This document shows, piece by piece, positions 34,471-42,673 of a stretch of 42,673 bases of DNA (position 1 is the stretch's first letter; each line of letters begins with the position of its first letter). The stretch covers positions 1 through 42,673 of the forward strand of contig SCTY01000049.1 of NCBI GenBank assembly GCA_004297625.1. Reading direction: 5' to 3'. Under the pieces are notes generated by a model that was given only the letters and a program-made list of their open reading frames with translations, was not told the origin of the DNA and made no database searches. The translations under genes and the position numbers were made by a program. The stretch comes from Betaproteobacteria bacterium (GTDB taxonomy: Bacteria > Pseudomonadota > Gammaproteobacteria > Burkholderiales > SG8-39).

Positions 34471-34511
34471 CCGAAACGGGCCTGCCCCGATGGCAGGCCC
34501 ATGCGTTTCGG
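34471..34511. terminator. Strong hairpin, probable bidirectional terminator
   Basis: GGGCCTGCC-CCGAT-GGCAGGCCC, a perfect 9-bp stem, extended outward by CCGAAAC/GTTTCGG with one small bulge. It lies between the end of brnA (+) and the end of the cytochrome gene (-). There is no long T-run on either side. Confidence 0.6.
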
Positions 34512-34528
34512 ATGTCCGGGACGTCGCG

Positions 34529-35011
34529 CTACGGCTTGGCCGAAGTGGGGGACAGGGCCGACTTCGGGAGCTGGTACTTGATGAACGCGAAGTCGTTGGC
34601 GGCATGGCAGCCGTTACATCCCTCGGCGGCGCTCTTGAACGCGGCGTTGAACTTCTTCAGGTCCTTGGCTTTGATCGTCTCGGCCAGCTTGTCCAGATGC
34701 GAAGACTCGAAGGCCTTCAGCATCGCCGCGCGGCCCGGGCGCGTCGTCTCGCCGACTTCCTGGATCTCGCGCATTTCCTTCAGCTGGTAGTCGGCCATGG
34801 GCCAATTTCCGCCGTGGGCCGCGTAATACATCGTGGTGAAGCGGTTGGCGTACTCGATCATGACCGTTCCCAGGCCGGGTTGAAGCTCGGCAAGCGTCTT
34901 GAGTTGCTGTTCGGGCGTGCCTTTCAGCCAATCCGATGCCGCGTAGGTGGCGGCGGAAGCAGTCAGCAGGCAAGCCGCGACAAGAGCTGCGTTTTTCCGA
35001 ATCGTCAGCAT
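34529..35011 (-). CDS. Periplasmic c-type cytochrome, cytochrome c'-like
   Basis: A 160-residue secreted protein. The signal peptide (residues 5-25, ALVAACLLTASAATYAA) is followed by a mainly helical body and one haem site CNGCH at residues 132-136 near the C-terminus (FKSAAEGCNGCHAANDFAF). A haem motif close to the end of a helical protein is the cytochrome c'/c556 layout. An axial ligand cannot be assigned with certainty; several Met and His candidates occur. It is probably co-transcribed with or downstream of the barrel gene at 35067-35882. Electron partner unknown. Confidence 0.75.
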   Translation of the reverse strand: MLTIRKNAALVAACLLTASAATYAASDWLKGTPEQQLKTLAELQPGLGTVMIEYANRFTTMYYAAHGGNWPMADYQLKEMREIQEVGETTRPGRAAMLKAFESSHLDKLAETIKAKDLKKFNAAFKSAAEGCNGCHAANDFAFIKYQLPKSALSPTSAKP

Positions 35012-35066
35012 AGTTTCGACTCCTTTGATGTTAATGGAGGTGCATCGATACCAGCGCCTTGGCTTT

Positions 35067-35882
35067 CTAACGCTGCGAGAACGTCCAGCGGTCCGCGCCG
35101 GGAGCCATGCCCGTCGTCTTTTCCCCCCCGCCGAAGGCCCACCACAGGCCCAAATAGGCCAGCGTGTGCTTTTCGCCGTCGACGCTATGGCCGGCGGAGA
35201 AGAGCAGGTTGAAGTCCGGAGTGAACTTATAGTAGCCGCCGAAGTTGACGAGGGTCGTCGACTGGCCCTCCACGGTGTCCTTGCCGCGTGCGAACAGCTC
35301 CCCGCCCAGGGTCCATTTCTCTCCGAGGTCCTTTTGCAGCAGCCAGCCCGCGAAGGGGTAGTTTTTCTGTCCCTCGGCGCCGTTGATCACGTATCCGCCG
35401 CCGCCGTAGGTGGTCCACTCGCCCCAGCTTTTCTGGATCCATACGGGCAGCCTCCACCAGGTCTTGCCGTTGCCGAGGCCCTTGTCCGCGTCGCCCGTGT
35501 CGAGCTCGGCCATGGGGAAGATGCCGACCTGCGGCGTCGTTTCGGTCTCCTGGATGAAGCGGTATTTGACGCCGACCTCCATATCGCCCAGGCCGGATTG
35601 CGAGGCTTCGCCGTTGGGCTCGCTGCGCGCGAACGGAACCACCAGGTGCAACTGCACGTCGGGGAGCGGGCCATAGTTGTACTCGAACGCGGGTATCGCC
35701 AGCTCCTTTCCGTCCGGCGTCTTGTCGTACGTGGAGAAGACGTAGAACTCGCTGTGCTTGAAATCGACCGGCGCCGGGTCGTCCGTGAAGAAAGGGGGGC
35801 CCGCGAAGGCCGGAGCCGAAGCCAGAATCAGCGCAGCGGCGATCGGGGCGCATGCGGTCGTTGTGCGGCTATTCGCTTGCAT
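35067..35882 (-). CDS. Outer-membrane beta-barrel protein
   Basis: A 271-residue exported protein. Signal peptide to about residue 27 (AAALILASAPAFA), then GPPFFTDDPAPVDFKHSEFYVF. The rest consists of alternating amphipathic strands with aromatic girdles (AIPAFEYNYGPLPDVQLHL, MEVGVKYRFIQE, NFGGYYKFTPDFNLLFSAGHS), ending in a barrel but without a strict terminal Phe. It resembles the phenol-degradation MetA-like/transporter-type outer-membrane family. Substrate is unknown. It is divergent from a CusR-like regulator, with a metal-box-like site between them, so heavy-metal control is plausible. Confidence 0.7.
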   Translation of the reverse strand: MQANSRTTTACAPIAAALILASAPAFAGPPFFTDDPAPVDFKHSEFYVFSTYDKTPDGKELAIPAFEYNYGPLPDVQLHLVVPFARSEPNGEASQSGLGDMEVGVKYRFIQETETTPQVGIFPMAELDTGDADKGLGNGKTWWRLPVWIQKSWGEWTTYGGGGYVINGAEGQKNYPFAGWLLQKDLGEKWTLGGELFARGKDTVEGQSTTLVNFGGYYKFTPDFNLLFSAGHSVDGEKHTLAYLGLWWAFGGGEKTTGMAPGADRWTFSQR

Positions 35883-35973
35883 GGTCGAGAATTCCCTTGT
35901 ATGCCTGTTGAGGATCCGTTCGAGACTCGACCTGATCCTAGGACCGGAGGCGTTTCAGTCGGGTTTCGCGCGC

Positions 35974-35989
35974 ATTACATTTCTGTCAC
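35974..35989. promoter_or_regulatory. Copper-box-like site upstream of the CusR-like gene
   Basis: ATTACATTTCTGTCAC contains TTACA and TGTCA as imperfect inverted half-sites. It resembles the cop/cus boxes bound by CopR/CusR-type regulators, and it sits in the gap between the divergent barrel gene and the regulator gene. Confidence 0.45.
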
Positions 35990-36064
35990 GCGGGGCCGAT
36001 CCGCCAGCCCGGCGGGGTAGGCTGGAGATGGAAGCGATGCCCGGGAAAGCGCCTGGCCGATGAG

Positions 36065-36745
36065 ATGAAGATACTGATCGTCGAAGACGAGCCCAAGACG
36101 GGCGCCTACCTCAAGCTGGGCCTGACGCAGGCGGGCTTTACCGTCCATGTGGCCGAGGACGGGTGGGAGGGCCTTCGTCTCGCGCGTGGCGAGCACTACG
36201 ACCTCGTGGTGCTGGACGTGATGCTTCCCGGGCTGGATGGCTGGGAGGTGATGCGCAGGATTCGCATCGAGGACAAGACGGTGCCGGTCCTGTTCCTGAC
36301 GGCGCGCGGGGAGGTCGAGGATCGCGTGAGGGGACTGGAGCTGGGGGCCGATGACTATCTGGTCAAGCCCTTCGCATTTCCCGAGCTGCTGGCGCGGATT
36401 CGAACCCGCCTGCGCCGCGGTCAGGCGGTGCAGCCGCTCGACAAGCTCTCGGTGGCCGACCTGGAAATCGACCTGCTGCGCCGGCGGGTCGTGCGCTCGG
36501 GCAGGAAGATCGACCTGACCGCCAAGGAGTTCGCGCTTCTCGAGCTGCTCGTGCGCCGCGCCGGCGAAGTCCTGCCGCGCATGCTGATCGCTTCGCAGGT
36601 ATGGAACATGAATTTCCACAGCGAGACCAACGCCATCGACGTCGCCGTGCGCCGCCTGCGGGCGAAGGTGGACGACGGCTTCGAGGTGAAGCTGATCCAG
36701 ACGGTGCGCGGCGTCGGCTACGTGCTGGAGAGCCCCGCCAAGTGA
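36065..36745 (+). CDS. CusR/CopR-like heavy-metal response regulator
   Basis: A 226-residue OmpR/PhoB-type regulator of the heavy-metal subgroup. The receiver has the acidic pair in [18 protein letters not shown], the phospho-Asp in [13 protein letters not shown] (about residue 51), LFLTARG and [15 protein letters not shown]. The winged helix carries [47 protein letters not shown] and VRGVGYVLE. [18 protein letters not shown] is the signature of CusR/CopR/SilR/IrlR regulators. The inducing metal is not deducible. Its stop overlaps the kinase GTG. Confidence 0.88.
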   Translation: MKILIVEDEPKTGAYLKLGLTQAGFTVHVAEDGWEGLRLARGEHYDLVVLDVMLPGLDGWEVMRRIRIEDKTVPVLFLTARGEVEDRVRGLELGADDYLVKPFAFPELLARIRTRLRRGQAVQPLDKLSVADLEIDLLRRRVVRSGRKIDLTAKEFALLELLVRRAGEVLPRMLIASQVWNMNFHSETNAIDVAVRRLRAKVDDGFEVKLIQTVRGVGYVLESPAK

Positions 36746-38136
36746 AACGGCCCATCTCGCTCACCGCCCGGATGAGCCTGCTGTTCGCGGCGTCCGCGGC
36801 CGCCGTCCTGATGATCGCCGGGGCGAGTCTCGAGCATGCCCTGAACGATCGGTTGTTGAGGCGCGACATCGAGGAGCTCTCCGGAAAAATGCAGCTGGTG
36901 CGGGACATCGTGGTGTCGGCGCACAGCTTCGAGGAAGTTTCCAATCTGCCGATACGCATGAAGGACGTGGTCTTCGGCCATCCGGGCATCGTCATCTCGG
37001 TGCGCACCGGGGATGGGGCGGTGCTCTTCTCCGCGGGCGACCAGCAAGTGGCGCGGCAACTGCAGGAGGAGGTGACTCTTGCCGGCGCCCCTCCGGCCAC
37101 AAGGCGGTTCGGCGAGAAGTTCTATCGGTTCTTGTCGATGCCGGTATTGCGCGGCGCGCCGCAAGGCGGTCCGGTCAACGTCATGATCGCGCTCGACGTG
37201 ACCGAGGATCGCGATTTCGTGAGGGAGGTGCAGCAATACGTTTGGCTCGGCGTCGCGCAAATCGCCCTGGTGCTGGGCGGCCTGGGCTGGATCGTCGTGC
37301 GCCATGGCCTGGCGCCCCTGCGAAAGGTGTCCGCCATGGTGGCGGTGATCTCCACCCGGCAGCTCGACAAGCCGCTCGAGGACAGCGGCGTGCCGAAGGA
37401 GCTGCTGGGGCTCGTGGCGGCGTTCAATGCCATGCTCGCGCGCCTGCACGAGTCGTTTCGCCGCCTGGCGGACTTCTCGTCGGACATCGCGCACGAATTG
37501 CGCACGCCCATCCAGAACCTTTTGCTGCAGACGCAGGTGACGCTGGGCGGCGGCGACGACGTCAATGCGTACCGCGCGGTCCTGCAGTCCAACGCGGAGG
37601 AATATCACCGCCTCTCGGGCATGATCTCGGACATGCTGTTCCTCGCAAAGGCCGACAACAAGCAGGCTTCCCTGAAGCGCGAGCCGGTGGCGCTGGAAGC
37701 GGAGGTGAGCGCGCTGTTCGACTTCTACGAGGCGCTCGCCACCGAGCAGGGAGTCGAGCTTCGGCAAACCGGCGCAGCGAGCGTTTTCGCCGACCGGGCG
37801 ATGATCCAGAGAGCCTTGTCCAACCTGCTGTCGAACGCGATCCGATTCACGCCCCGCGGCATGGCGATCGATGTGCGGGTCGGCGTCGAGGACGGCTGGG
37901 CGAGCCTCGCGGTCAGCAACCCCGGACCCGAAATTCCTCCCGAGCACCGCGAGCGCATCTTCGAGCGCCTGTACCGGATCGACCGCTCCAGGCGGCAAGG
38001 ACAAACGGACAATGTCGGGCTCGGGCTGGCCATCACCAGGTCCATCGTGGAAATGCACGGCGGCCGGATCACGGTCGCCTCCGGGCAGGGGCGGGTCACT
38101 TTCCGCGTCACGATGCCCGCGGCGACATCGACCTAG
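36742..38136 (+). CDS. CusS-like heavy-metal sensor histidine kinase
   Basis: A 464-residue kinase. TM1 is ~residues 12-30 ([16 protein letters not shown]), the periplasmic sensor ~31-165 and TM2 ~168-188 ([16 protein letters not shown]), followed by HAMP ([18 protein letters not shown]). The H-box is [17 protein letters not shown], the N-box [12 protein letters not shown], with [18 protein letters not shown] and [16 protein letters not shown]. The [12 protein letters not shown] and [17 protein letters not shown] stretches are typical of the heavy-metal-sensor (CusS) group. The sensor lacks the His/Met-rich segment of E. coli CusS, so the ligand is uncertain. GTG start coupled to the regulator. 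Confidence 0.88.
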   Translation: MKRPISLTARMSLLFAASAAAVLMIAGASLEHALNDRLLRRDIEELSGKMQLVRDIVVSAHSFEEVSNLPIRMKDVVFGHPGIVISVRTGDGAVLFSAGDQQVARQLQEEVTLAGAPPATRRFGEKFYRFLSMPVLRGAPQGGPVNVMIALDVTEDRDFVREVQQYVWLGVAQIALVLGGLGWIVVRHGLAPLRKVSAMVAVISTRQLDKPLEDSGVPKELLGLVAAFNAMLARLHESFRRLADFSSDIAHELRTPIQNLLLQTQVTLGGGDDVNAYRAVLQSNAEEYHRLSGMISDMLFLAKADNKQASLKREPVALEAEVSALFDFYEALATEQGVELRQTGAASVFADRAMIQRALSNLLSNAIRFTPRGMAIDVRVGVEDGWASLAVSNPGPEIPPEHRERIFERLYRIDRSRRQGQTDNVGLGLAITRSIVEMHGGRITVASGQGRVTFRVTMPAATST

Positions 38137-38159
38137 ACGAGCTCCAGGCTATTGACGCC

Positions 38160-38345
38160 GAACGGCACGCGCCGGCTCATCGGCCCTGCCGACCACCTCG
38201 TGCGCTCTCGAGCTCGCCCAGATGGCTCAGAACGACACCGCGCTCCGCTGGCGTTTGTACGAGCGCCTCGCCGCCGCTTACGCGCCTCACTCGCCGACGA
38301 GGGCATCAGCACCGACCGGCGGGCATGAAGCCCATCGATTCAAAA
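38160..38345 (+). pseudogene. Joined remnants of a nifJ 3' end (copy 3) and of the endonuclease-like gene end
   Basis: At 38170-38205 CGCCGGCTCATCGGCC onward corresponds to nifJ RRLIGLADYLVR. Then 38203-38290 matches the last about 85 bases of nifJ (ELAQMAQNDTALRWRLYERLAAAYAP here versus ELAEMAQNDIALRWRLYERLAAAYAP), with mostly synonymous differences. A few bases later GGGCATGAAGCCCATCGA (about 38322-38340) equals the 3' end of the endonuclease-like gene at 33850. No function expected. The next 180 bases (38346-38524) hold nothing I can assign. Confidence 0.7.
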
Positions 38346-38524
38346 AGATTCCTAGCTCAGATACGTAGACCGTTGGCGTCCGCTTGCGACCCGGAGCGGA
38401 CGTTCGCTCGACTCCAAGGTCCGGTTCAATCCGTCCAACTCAAGTCTGAGTGCGGCCGCCGCTACCGAACGGCCTGCCCGGGTTCATAGGGGCGGGAGGG
38501 GCTAATGCCGGTACGACGCCTGTC

Positions 38525-38542
38525 GATACCCCCATTGACCCC
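38525..38542 (-). repeat. Left inverted motif of the four-gene module
   Basis: Reads GGGGTCAATGGGGGTATC on the - strand. It is the inverted counterpart of the tandem GGGGGTA motif at 42427-42447. It lies 51 bases before the first HEPN-like gene. Confidence 0.5.
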
Positions 38543-38592
38543 TGGCTTCCTTCGGCGAGTATCCTTGGGTAGAACTAGGGCAGGGGTCCAAA

Positions 38593-39159
38593 GTGGAAGA
38601 ACTGAAGCCGCTCGACAAGGTGCTCGAGCGGGACGACCGGTTGAGCTATTTTGGGGTCACGCTCGAGTACCTGCACCATCGCGCGGCCGGGATCGCCATC
38701 AGCCCGGCGGCGCCCGAGAAGGTTCACGACCAGTTCACGATCGCGCGGAATGCGTTGCTGTACTCGTGGTTCGTCTACCCCTTCCAGCCGGTCGCATTCC
38801 TCTACTCGATCCTCGCCGTCGAGGTGGCGCTGCGCGAGCGGTTGAAGGCGGCGCGCCCCGAGCTCTTCCAAGGCGCACGCGAGCCGGCGCTGTATCAGCT
38901 CCTCGAGGCGGCGCTCAAGGCACGCTGGATTACCGACGCGGGGTTCCAACTCGACGGCGAGGCTGGAGTCCCGGAAATAATCTCCAAGCGGTATCCGAAC
39001 ATTCCTGATGACCAGCGCTATTCGTACTCGCTGCTCTATTCTCTCGTCGGCCTACGCAACGACCTAGCGCATGGCGAGTGCATGCTGGCGCCGAACATGG
39101 CCAGCTTGCTCGACCGCGGCGCCGAGATCATCAACCAGCTGTACCCGACCTCGCGCTAA
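38593..39159 (+). CDS. HEPN-like protein 1
   Basis: A 188-residue, mostly helical, cytoplasmic protein of no named family that I recognise. It has an RX4H motif, LRNDLAHGE, with R155 and H160 near the start of the last helix, the hallmark of HEPN domains. Many HEPN proteins are metal-independent RNases in toxin-antitoxin, CRISPR and abortive-infection systems. The helix before it (QRYSYSLLYSLVGLRND) fits the HEPN four-helix bundle. Start GTG 38593. It is first in a four-gene + strand run, with 2 bases to the next gene. RNase activity is inferred from the motif only. Confidence 0.7.
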   Translation: MEELKPLDKVLERDDRLSYFGVTLEYLHHRAAGIAISPAAPEKVHDQFTIARNALLYSWFVYPFQPVAFLYSILAVEVALRERLKAARPELFQGAREPALYQLLEAALKARWITDAGFQLDGEAGVPEIISKRYPNIPDDQRYSYSLLYSLVGLRNDLAHGECMLAPNMASLLDRGAEIINQLYPTSR

Positions 39160-39161
39160 AC

Positions 39162-39785
39162 ATGCATCTGGGGCACCTGAAGGCACCCGACCTTTGGCCC
39201 CCCGTCGGGTTGTCCAAGGAAGCCGAGGAAGAGGTCAAGATGCTGAACGCCGTCGTAATCGGGCTGCGGTATCACGTCGAGGGGTACGCGGCGGCCTTGG
39301 AGCTATACCGGTTCGGCAAATCGAGGCCGGCCATTGTCGACCGGCTGCTCGCCCGAGACTGGCAGTGGATTGCCATCCATGAAGCCGCGATGCGCGTCTG
39401 GTTTCTCCGGGATGCTATGGAGATTGCCCGCAAGACATGGATCCGCCAGTGCGAACCGGTGGCCGAGCACGTCGACGAGCCGGCCATGGAGTCGGCGCTG
39501 CGGTTATTCGACACACATTTCCCGGACTTCCGAAAAATGCGTAACGCGATCGCACATGCACCCGGTATCGAGTCCTCGAATCTGAAGGCTTGGTTGAAAG
39601 ACGACCTGTTCGGCGTATCGAAGCTTAACGACGACGATCGCTTTGAGCTCATAAACGACGGCGTTCGGTACAGCATGGACATGACCGATGCGACCCTCGA
39701 CAAGCTCGTCCAGGTCGTGCGCGCCTTCTGGTCCGCCTTCGAGTCGGTCGAGCACGCGTTCGACACGCGCGGAAGATCTGAATGA
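39162..39785 (+). CDS. HEPN-like protein 2
   Basis: A 207-residue, helical, cytoplasmic protein. It also has an RX4H motif, KMRNAIAHAPG, with R127 and H132, preceded by a long helix (ESALRLFDTHFPDFRKM), again a HEPN pattern. It is not obviously similar to its neighbour outside the motif, so this is not a simple tandem duplication. The C-terminal part (DDRFELINDGVRYSMDMTDATLDKL) is typical of proteins annotated as hypothetical. ATG at 39162, 2 bases after the stop of HEPN-like 1, so the pair is likely translated together and might form a heterodimer. Confidence 0.7.
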   Translation: MHLGHLKAPDLWPPVGLSKEAEEEVKMLNAVVIGLRYHVEGYAAALELYRFGKSRPAIVDRLLARDWQWIAIHEAAMRVWFLRDAMEIARKTWIRQCEPVAEHVDEPAMESALRLFDTHFPDFRKMRNAIAHAPGIESSNLKAWLKDDLFGVSKLNDDDRFELINDGVRYSMDMTDATLDKLVQVVRAFWSAFESVEHAFDTRGRSE

Positions 39786-39830
39786 TCGGCGCGCCGCGGC
39801 GAGCGCCGGCGCCTGCTGCAGAGGTACGAT

Positions 39831-41237
39831 GTGGCGCACGCCATGTCCCTTGATGAGCAAATCGCACAGACCGTCGACCCTACGGTCTTTACGCGCCTTT
39901 GCAACGCCCTCCTCACGGCGGAGCACGGCCACGCCTACCAGGTCATCGACGGTACGCGCGGCGACGACGGGAACGACGGCTGGCTTGAGACCGAGCGCCG
40001 GGTCTTCGCGATCTACTGCCCGGTGAAACCGGAGCGCCGAACTGACGCCGACTACAAGAGGAAGGCGCTCGACGACCTGGAGAAGGCACTGCTTCTCCGC
40101 GAGAACAAGAAGTACCCGGTCGAGCGCTGGACGTTCGTGACGCCGCGCAAGCTCTCCAACGACGTGATTGCCGACATCCGCCACGCGGGACACGTCTACG
40201 GGATCGAGGCGAATCACGTCGAGGCGACGTACCTGAGCGGCCTCCTGCTGCGGCATCCGGAGCTTCTCAAAGAGTTCCCCGTCTACCAGGTCTCGCAGCT
40301 CGAGGAGCTTGTGAAGAAGGCCCTCGACACTCCGGAGGCGAAACAACCTAAGCCGTCGCCCATGCCGGAACACGACATCTTTAGCTTTCACGCGATCAAG
40401 AAGGCCGCGGTAAAGGACGAATCCCTGAAGGAGGTCATCGCGCTCCGGGAGATGGAGGACCGCGCGGCCGCGAAGCGGGGCCTCCGCGCGCTCTTCTATC
40501 GGTCGACCAACCCTCAGGCCCAGGTGAACGCCGTTGCCGGGCTGATGGACCTCTTCGAGCCGATGAAGGACGATCTCGCGGACCTCGTGAGTCCTTGCGA
40601 CGCGGCCCGCGGTCCCGCGCAAGTCCTCGGCTCCAAATCGGCGGAGGCCTTCCTCCTCGCGCAGCGCGGCTACTACCAGTCCTTCGAGTTCGGCCGCGTG
40701 CTGATAGAGAGGTACGTGAGCCTCCAGACAGAGGCACGCCTCGGCATATCCCTCGAGGACCCGTCGCGCGCGGCGCAGAGGCAGCGGCGGATCGAGGATC
40801 TGACCAAGGGATTCGGAGAAGCTTTTACGGGCGCGCTTCAGCTCGCCCACGAATCGGGGTCCGGGCCCGCGATGGCCGCCGTCCTGATTTCGATCGGCAA
40901 CGCAGCCGGGCAGCGTGCCATGACGCTCGCGCAGACCGGCCCGGAGCACGCCTTCCGGCACGAGCGCGACGCCTGCAAGCGTGCGCTTCTCTCGGCGAAG
41001 GACATCTACGCGCAGCTCGGCCAGGAGCATGAAGTCGCGAACGCCCTGATGAACCTCGCGAATCAACTCCGCTTCCTGGGCGAGGCAGAGGAGGCAAAGG
41101 AACTCGTCAAGGTCGTAATCCCGATCGCCGAGAAGCACGGCGACCCGGATCTCCTACGTAAGTCGAAGCTCCTTAAAGAGAGGCTTTTGACCGGCAAGAT
41201 TCCGGACTACATGGCCGGGGAGAAGAGCGGCTTGTAG
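39831..41237 (+). CDS. Nuclease-like N-terminal domain with C-terminal TPR-like repeats
   Basis: A 468-residue protein. Residues ~18-110 look like a divergent restriction-endonuclease domain: [30 protein letters not shown] has the G-x-DG-x-DG (D46, D49) and strand-C-x-x-K (C63, K66) arrangement of Mrr-like nucleases. Residues ~230-345 are helical, and ~380-445 contain TPR-like helices ([40 protein letters not shown]). Such repeats often sense or bind a partner. GTG 39831 is preferred for its GAGG; ATG 39843 is possible. It lies 45 bases after HEPN-like 2. Not a family I can name. Confidence 0.65.
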   Translation: MAHAMSLDEQIAQTVDPTVFTRLCNALLTAEHGHAYQVIDGTRGDDGNDGWLETERRVFAIYCPVKPERRTDADYKRKALDDLEKALLLRENKKYPVERWTFVTPRKLSNDVIADIRHAGHVYGIEANHVEATYLSGLLLRHPELLKEFPVYQVSQLEELVKKALDTPEAKQPKPSPMPEHDIFSFHAIKKAAVKDESLKEVIALREMEDRAAAKRGLRALFYRSTNPQAQVNAVAGLMDLFEPMKDDLADLVSPCDAARGPAQVLGSKSAEAFLLAQRGYYQSFEFGRVLIERYVSLQTEARLGISLEDPSRAAQRQRRIEDLTKGFGEAFTGALQLAHESGSGPAMAAVLISIGNAAGQRAMTLAQTGPEHAFRHERDACKRALLSAKDIYAQLGQEHEVANALMNLANQLRFLGEAEEAKELVKVVIPIAEKHGDPDLLRKSKLLKERLLTGKIPDYMAGEKSGL

Positions 41238-41241
41238 GTGC

Positions 41242-42411
41242 ATGCGGAAGATCGGAAGAAACGACCCTTGTCCGTGCGGCAGCGGTGCCAAGTACAAGCG
41301 CTGCCACGGGGCTATCCAGCCCGTGCCGCAGCGTCCCGAAAGGGAGTTACCGCCTGGCGCGCTTCATGTCTTGGCGAAGTTCGCGAGAGAGCGACTCGAG
41401 CGAGAACAGTTCGCGGAGAAGCACGGCCAAATTCATCGGCCGTCCCATGCCCTTATGGGGGATAGCCGATACGTCGTCGCCGGCGGCTCTATCTACAAGC
41501 AACCTGAGGCTCCCGATCGTCGATTCGTGGATTTCATCCACGACTTCGGCCTCATAACCTTGACGGAAGCATGGCTCGACGCCGAAGAGGCAAAGCCAGA
41601 GAAGGACAGGCATCAGGTTGTCCGCTGGATGTACACCTTCGTCGACCACACGAACGCCTGGAAGGCCAAGCTAGGCGAAGGCGCCGCGGTGCCGCCGATT
41701 GGTGCGGGACCGGCATGGCTCCGATTCGCGTATGACCTGTACCTGATCCGGAACAATGCCAAGCTCGAGGAACGTCTCCTAGAGCGCTTGCGCAACAACT
41801 ATAGTTTTCAGGGCGCGCGATATGAGCTGGCTGTCGCAGCAACGTTCCTCTGCGCCGGCTTCGACCTGCATTTCGAGGACGAGACGGACAACCGAGTGCA
41901 GCACCCGGAGTTCGTCGCGGTTGATCGTAAGACCGGGCTGAAAATCGCCGTCGAAGCGAAAAGCCGGCGCTACCAAGGCGTCTATGACTTTCAGGACGGG
42001 CGTCCCTGGACGCCGCAGGACGGCACGGACGTCCGCGGGCTCCTACAGCAGGCACTTCGGAAGAAGACCGCGTTACCGTACTACGTCTGCGTGGACGTCA
42101 ACCTCCCGCCGGCCGGAAAGACGCCGCTCGATGAGACCGGGTGGCCAGCGCAGCTCGGCGCGACCTTCGAGGACATGGAGCAGTTCGCGTTCGGTCCCGA
42201 CAATTTTCCGGCCAATGGCGTCCTCTTCACCAACGACCCGTCGCACCACATCCTCACGGACCACATGGACGTTCGCGGCGCAGCGCTGTGGCAGCTGTGG
42301 CGCTCGCCGGTGCATCCGCGCGTGCCCGACCCGGAGCCTGATATATCGGAGCGCATCCGCCGGGGATATTTCCAGCGCTCGACGGTCCCGGAGGACTGGC
42401 CTCCGCAGTGA
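41242..42411 (+). CDS. SEC-C zinc-motif protein with PD-(D/E)XK nuclease-like domain
   Basis: A 389-residue protein. The N-terminal 22 residues are a SEC-C motif ([20 protein letters not shown]10, C12, C21, H22), a small zinc finger used for protein contacts. The middle (~90-185) is unfamiliar. Residues ~188-245 look like a PD-(D/E)XK core: [24 protein letters not shown] with helix Glu195, then [23 protein letters not shown] with acidic E223 and E238-x-K240. This could cleave DNA or RNA. It begins 4 bases after the previous stop, so it belongs to the same operon. SEC-C proteins with nuclease domains occur in defence islands, but this arrangement is not one I recognise. Confidence 0.7.
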   Translation: MRKIGRNDPCPCGSGAKYKRCHGAIQPVPQRPERELPPGALHVLAKFARERLEREQFAEKHGQIHRPSHALMGDSRYVVAGGSIYKQPEAPDRRFVDFIHDFGLITLTEAWLDAEEAKPEKDRHQVVRWMYTFVDHTNAWKAKLGEGAAVPPIGAGPAWLRFAYDLYLIRNNAKLEERLLERLRNNYSFQGARYELAVAATFLCAGFDLHFEDETDNRVQHPEFVAVDRKTGLKIAVEAKSRRYQGVYDFQDGRPWTPQDGTDVRGLLQQALRKKTALPYYVCVDVNLPPAGKTPLDETGWPAQLGATFEDMEQFAFGPDNFPANGVLFTNDPSHHILTDHMDVRGAALWQLWRSPVHPRVPDPEPDISERIRRGYFQRSTVPEDWPPQ

Positions 42412-42426
42412 CCGGGCGTGCCGCTC

Positions 42427-42447
42427 GGGGGTACTCTTGGGGGTATC
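42427..42447 (+). repeat. Right inverted motif of the four-gene module
   Basis: GGGGGTACTCTTGGGGGTATC, two direct GGGGGTA words, sharing TGGGGGTATC with the inverted motif at 38525-38542. It lies 16 bases after the last gene of the module. The following 110 bases (to about 42555) hold no gene that I can see. Confidence 0.5.
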
Positions 42448-42559
42448 ACGTCGCACAGCGGCAGTCGACGGCCCGGCTTCTCCCTCGACAGCCGCTCGAT
42501 GGTTCGATTTCCGCACGCTCAACGGACACTTATCTTCGATCGCAATGTCCGCAAGTGGC

Positions 42560-42656
42560 GTGCGCCGTGACAAGGCGGCGCTTTTCCAGTGGGTGCAAGC
42601 CCCACCCGGCAACGGCTCCAGCCGGAAGCAACCGGAGCAGCTATGGAGGAAACGAA
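42560..42656 (+). other. Structured leader, possibly group II intron-like
   Basis: Begins GTGCGCC and contains consecutive hairpins: GCGCC/GGCGC, then GTGGG-TGCAAGC-CCCAC, then paired CCGG/GGCT-GCC elements, followed by GGAGGAAACGA before an ATG. GTGCG and the hairpin style recall bacterial group II intron RNA and its reverse-transcriptase leader. However, a normal intron has over 400 bases before the ORF and only about 97 are here, so the call is tentative. Confidence 0.3.
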
Positions 42657-42673
42657 ATGGCTGAAGCCTTCGG
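42657..42673 (+). CDS. Start of an unidentified ORF running off the window
   Basis: ATG GCT GAA GCC TTC with a good GGAGG 8-10 bases upstream. Only MAEAF is visible, too little to identify. A reverse transcriptase/maturase is one possibility given the leader. Confidence 0.4.

Noticed and set aside
35012..35035. TTGATGTTAATGGA upstream of the cytochrome gene as an FNR box
   Set aside because: Only one half-site matches; the other has several mismatches.
42560..42656. A confident group II intron call
   Set aside because: The distance from GTGCG to the ORF is about 97 bases, far less than domains I-III need, so it was kept only as a weak possibility.

Overview
The window looks like about 42.7 kb of chromosome from a GC-rich betaproteobacterium with a facultatively anaerobic, aromatic-degrading way of life. 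The reasons are the high GC with strong third-position GC, genes typical of Rhodocyclales/Burkholderiales, a gentisate dioxygenase beside a probable anaerobic phenylacetyl-CoA/phenylglyoxylate oxidation cluster, a NifJ-type pyruvate oxidoreductase, and four FNR/ANR-like boxes in front of the anaerobic operons. These assignments come from reading the sequence and from family knowledge; no database search was run.

Left edge (1-3.2 kb): a small chromosomal integron. An integron integrase (1744-2736, +) faces away from three short cassette genes on the - strand. The attI/cassette junction is visible at 1599-1605 and one complete attC at 1139-1232. The second and third attC sites are incomplete, and the array is interrupted by the start of an IS3-family element at the window edge. 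On the other side of intI lies a decayed C-terminal fragment of a glycogen-debranching-type enzyme.

Core region (3.2-32.6 kb): mostly ordinary chromosomal genes. These are a PmtA-like phospholipid methyltransferase, an HPF/cold-shock fusion, a GNAT protein, a malate/lactate dehydrogenase-family enzyme, an ABC-F ATPase, gentisate 1,2-dioxygenase, a DUF4184-like membrane protein, and a two-component system divergent from a Met/Gly-rich Spy/CpxP-like periplasmic protein. Then comes moaD-like plus a three-subunit molybdopterin oxidoreductase (+), facing a four-gene 2-oxoacid oxidoreductase operon (-). Together these could convert phenylacetyl-CoA through phenylglyoxylate to benzoyl-CoA. They are followed by ChaN-PDZ, an M1-like peptidase, rhodanese, an AbrB-type regulator divergent from aroG, an unusual FeoB, and nifJ. 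Five copies of a GC-rich palindromic repeat are scattered here: one in frame inside the ABC-F gene, and two inverted pairs inside the two anaerobic operons.

Right side (32.6-42.7 kb): an accessory region attached to the 3' end of nifJ. Diverged copies of the nifJ 3' end recur at 33.9 and 38.2 kb and separate three cargo blocks: (i) a restriction-endonuclease-like gene; (ii) a broken brnT with intact brnA, a c-type cytochrome, an outer-membrane barrel and a CusRS-like system; (iii) a four-gene operon of two HEPN-like proteins, a nuclease-like/TPR protein and a SEC-C/PD-(D/E)XK protein. Block (iii) is bounded by inverted GGGGGTATC motifs and is the best candidate for an undescribed defence system. 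The last 110 bases hold a structured leader and the start of another ORF that runs off the end.
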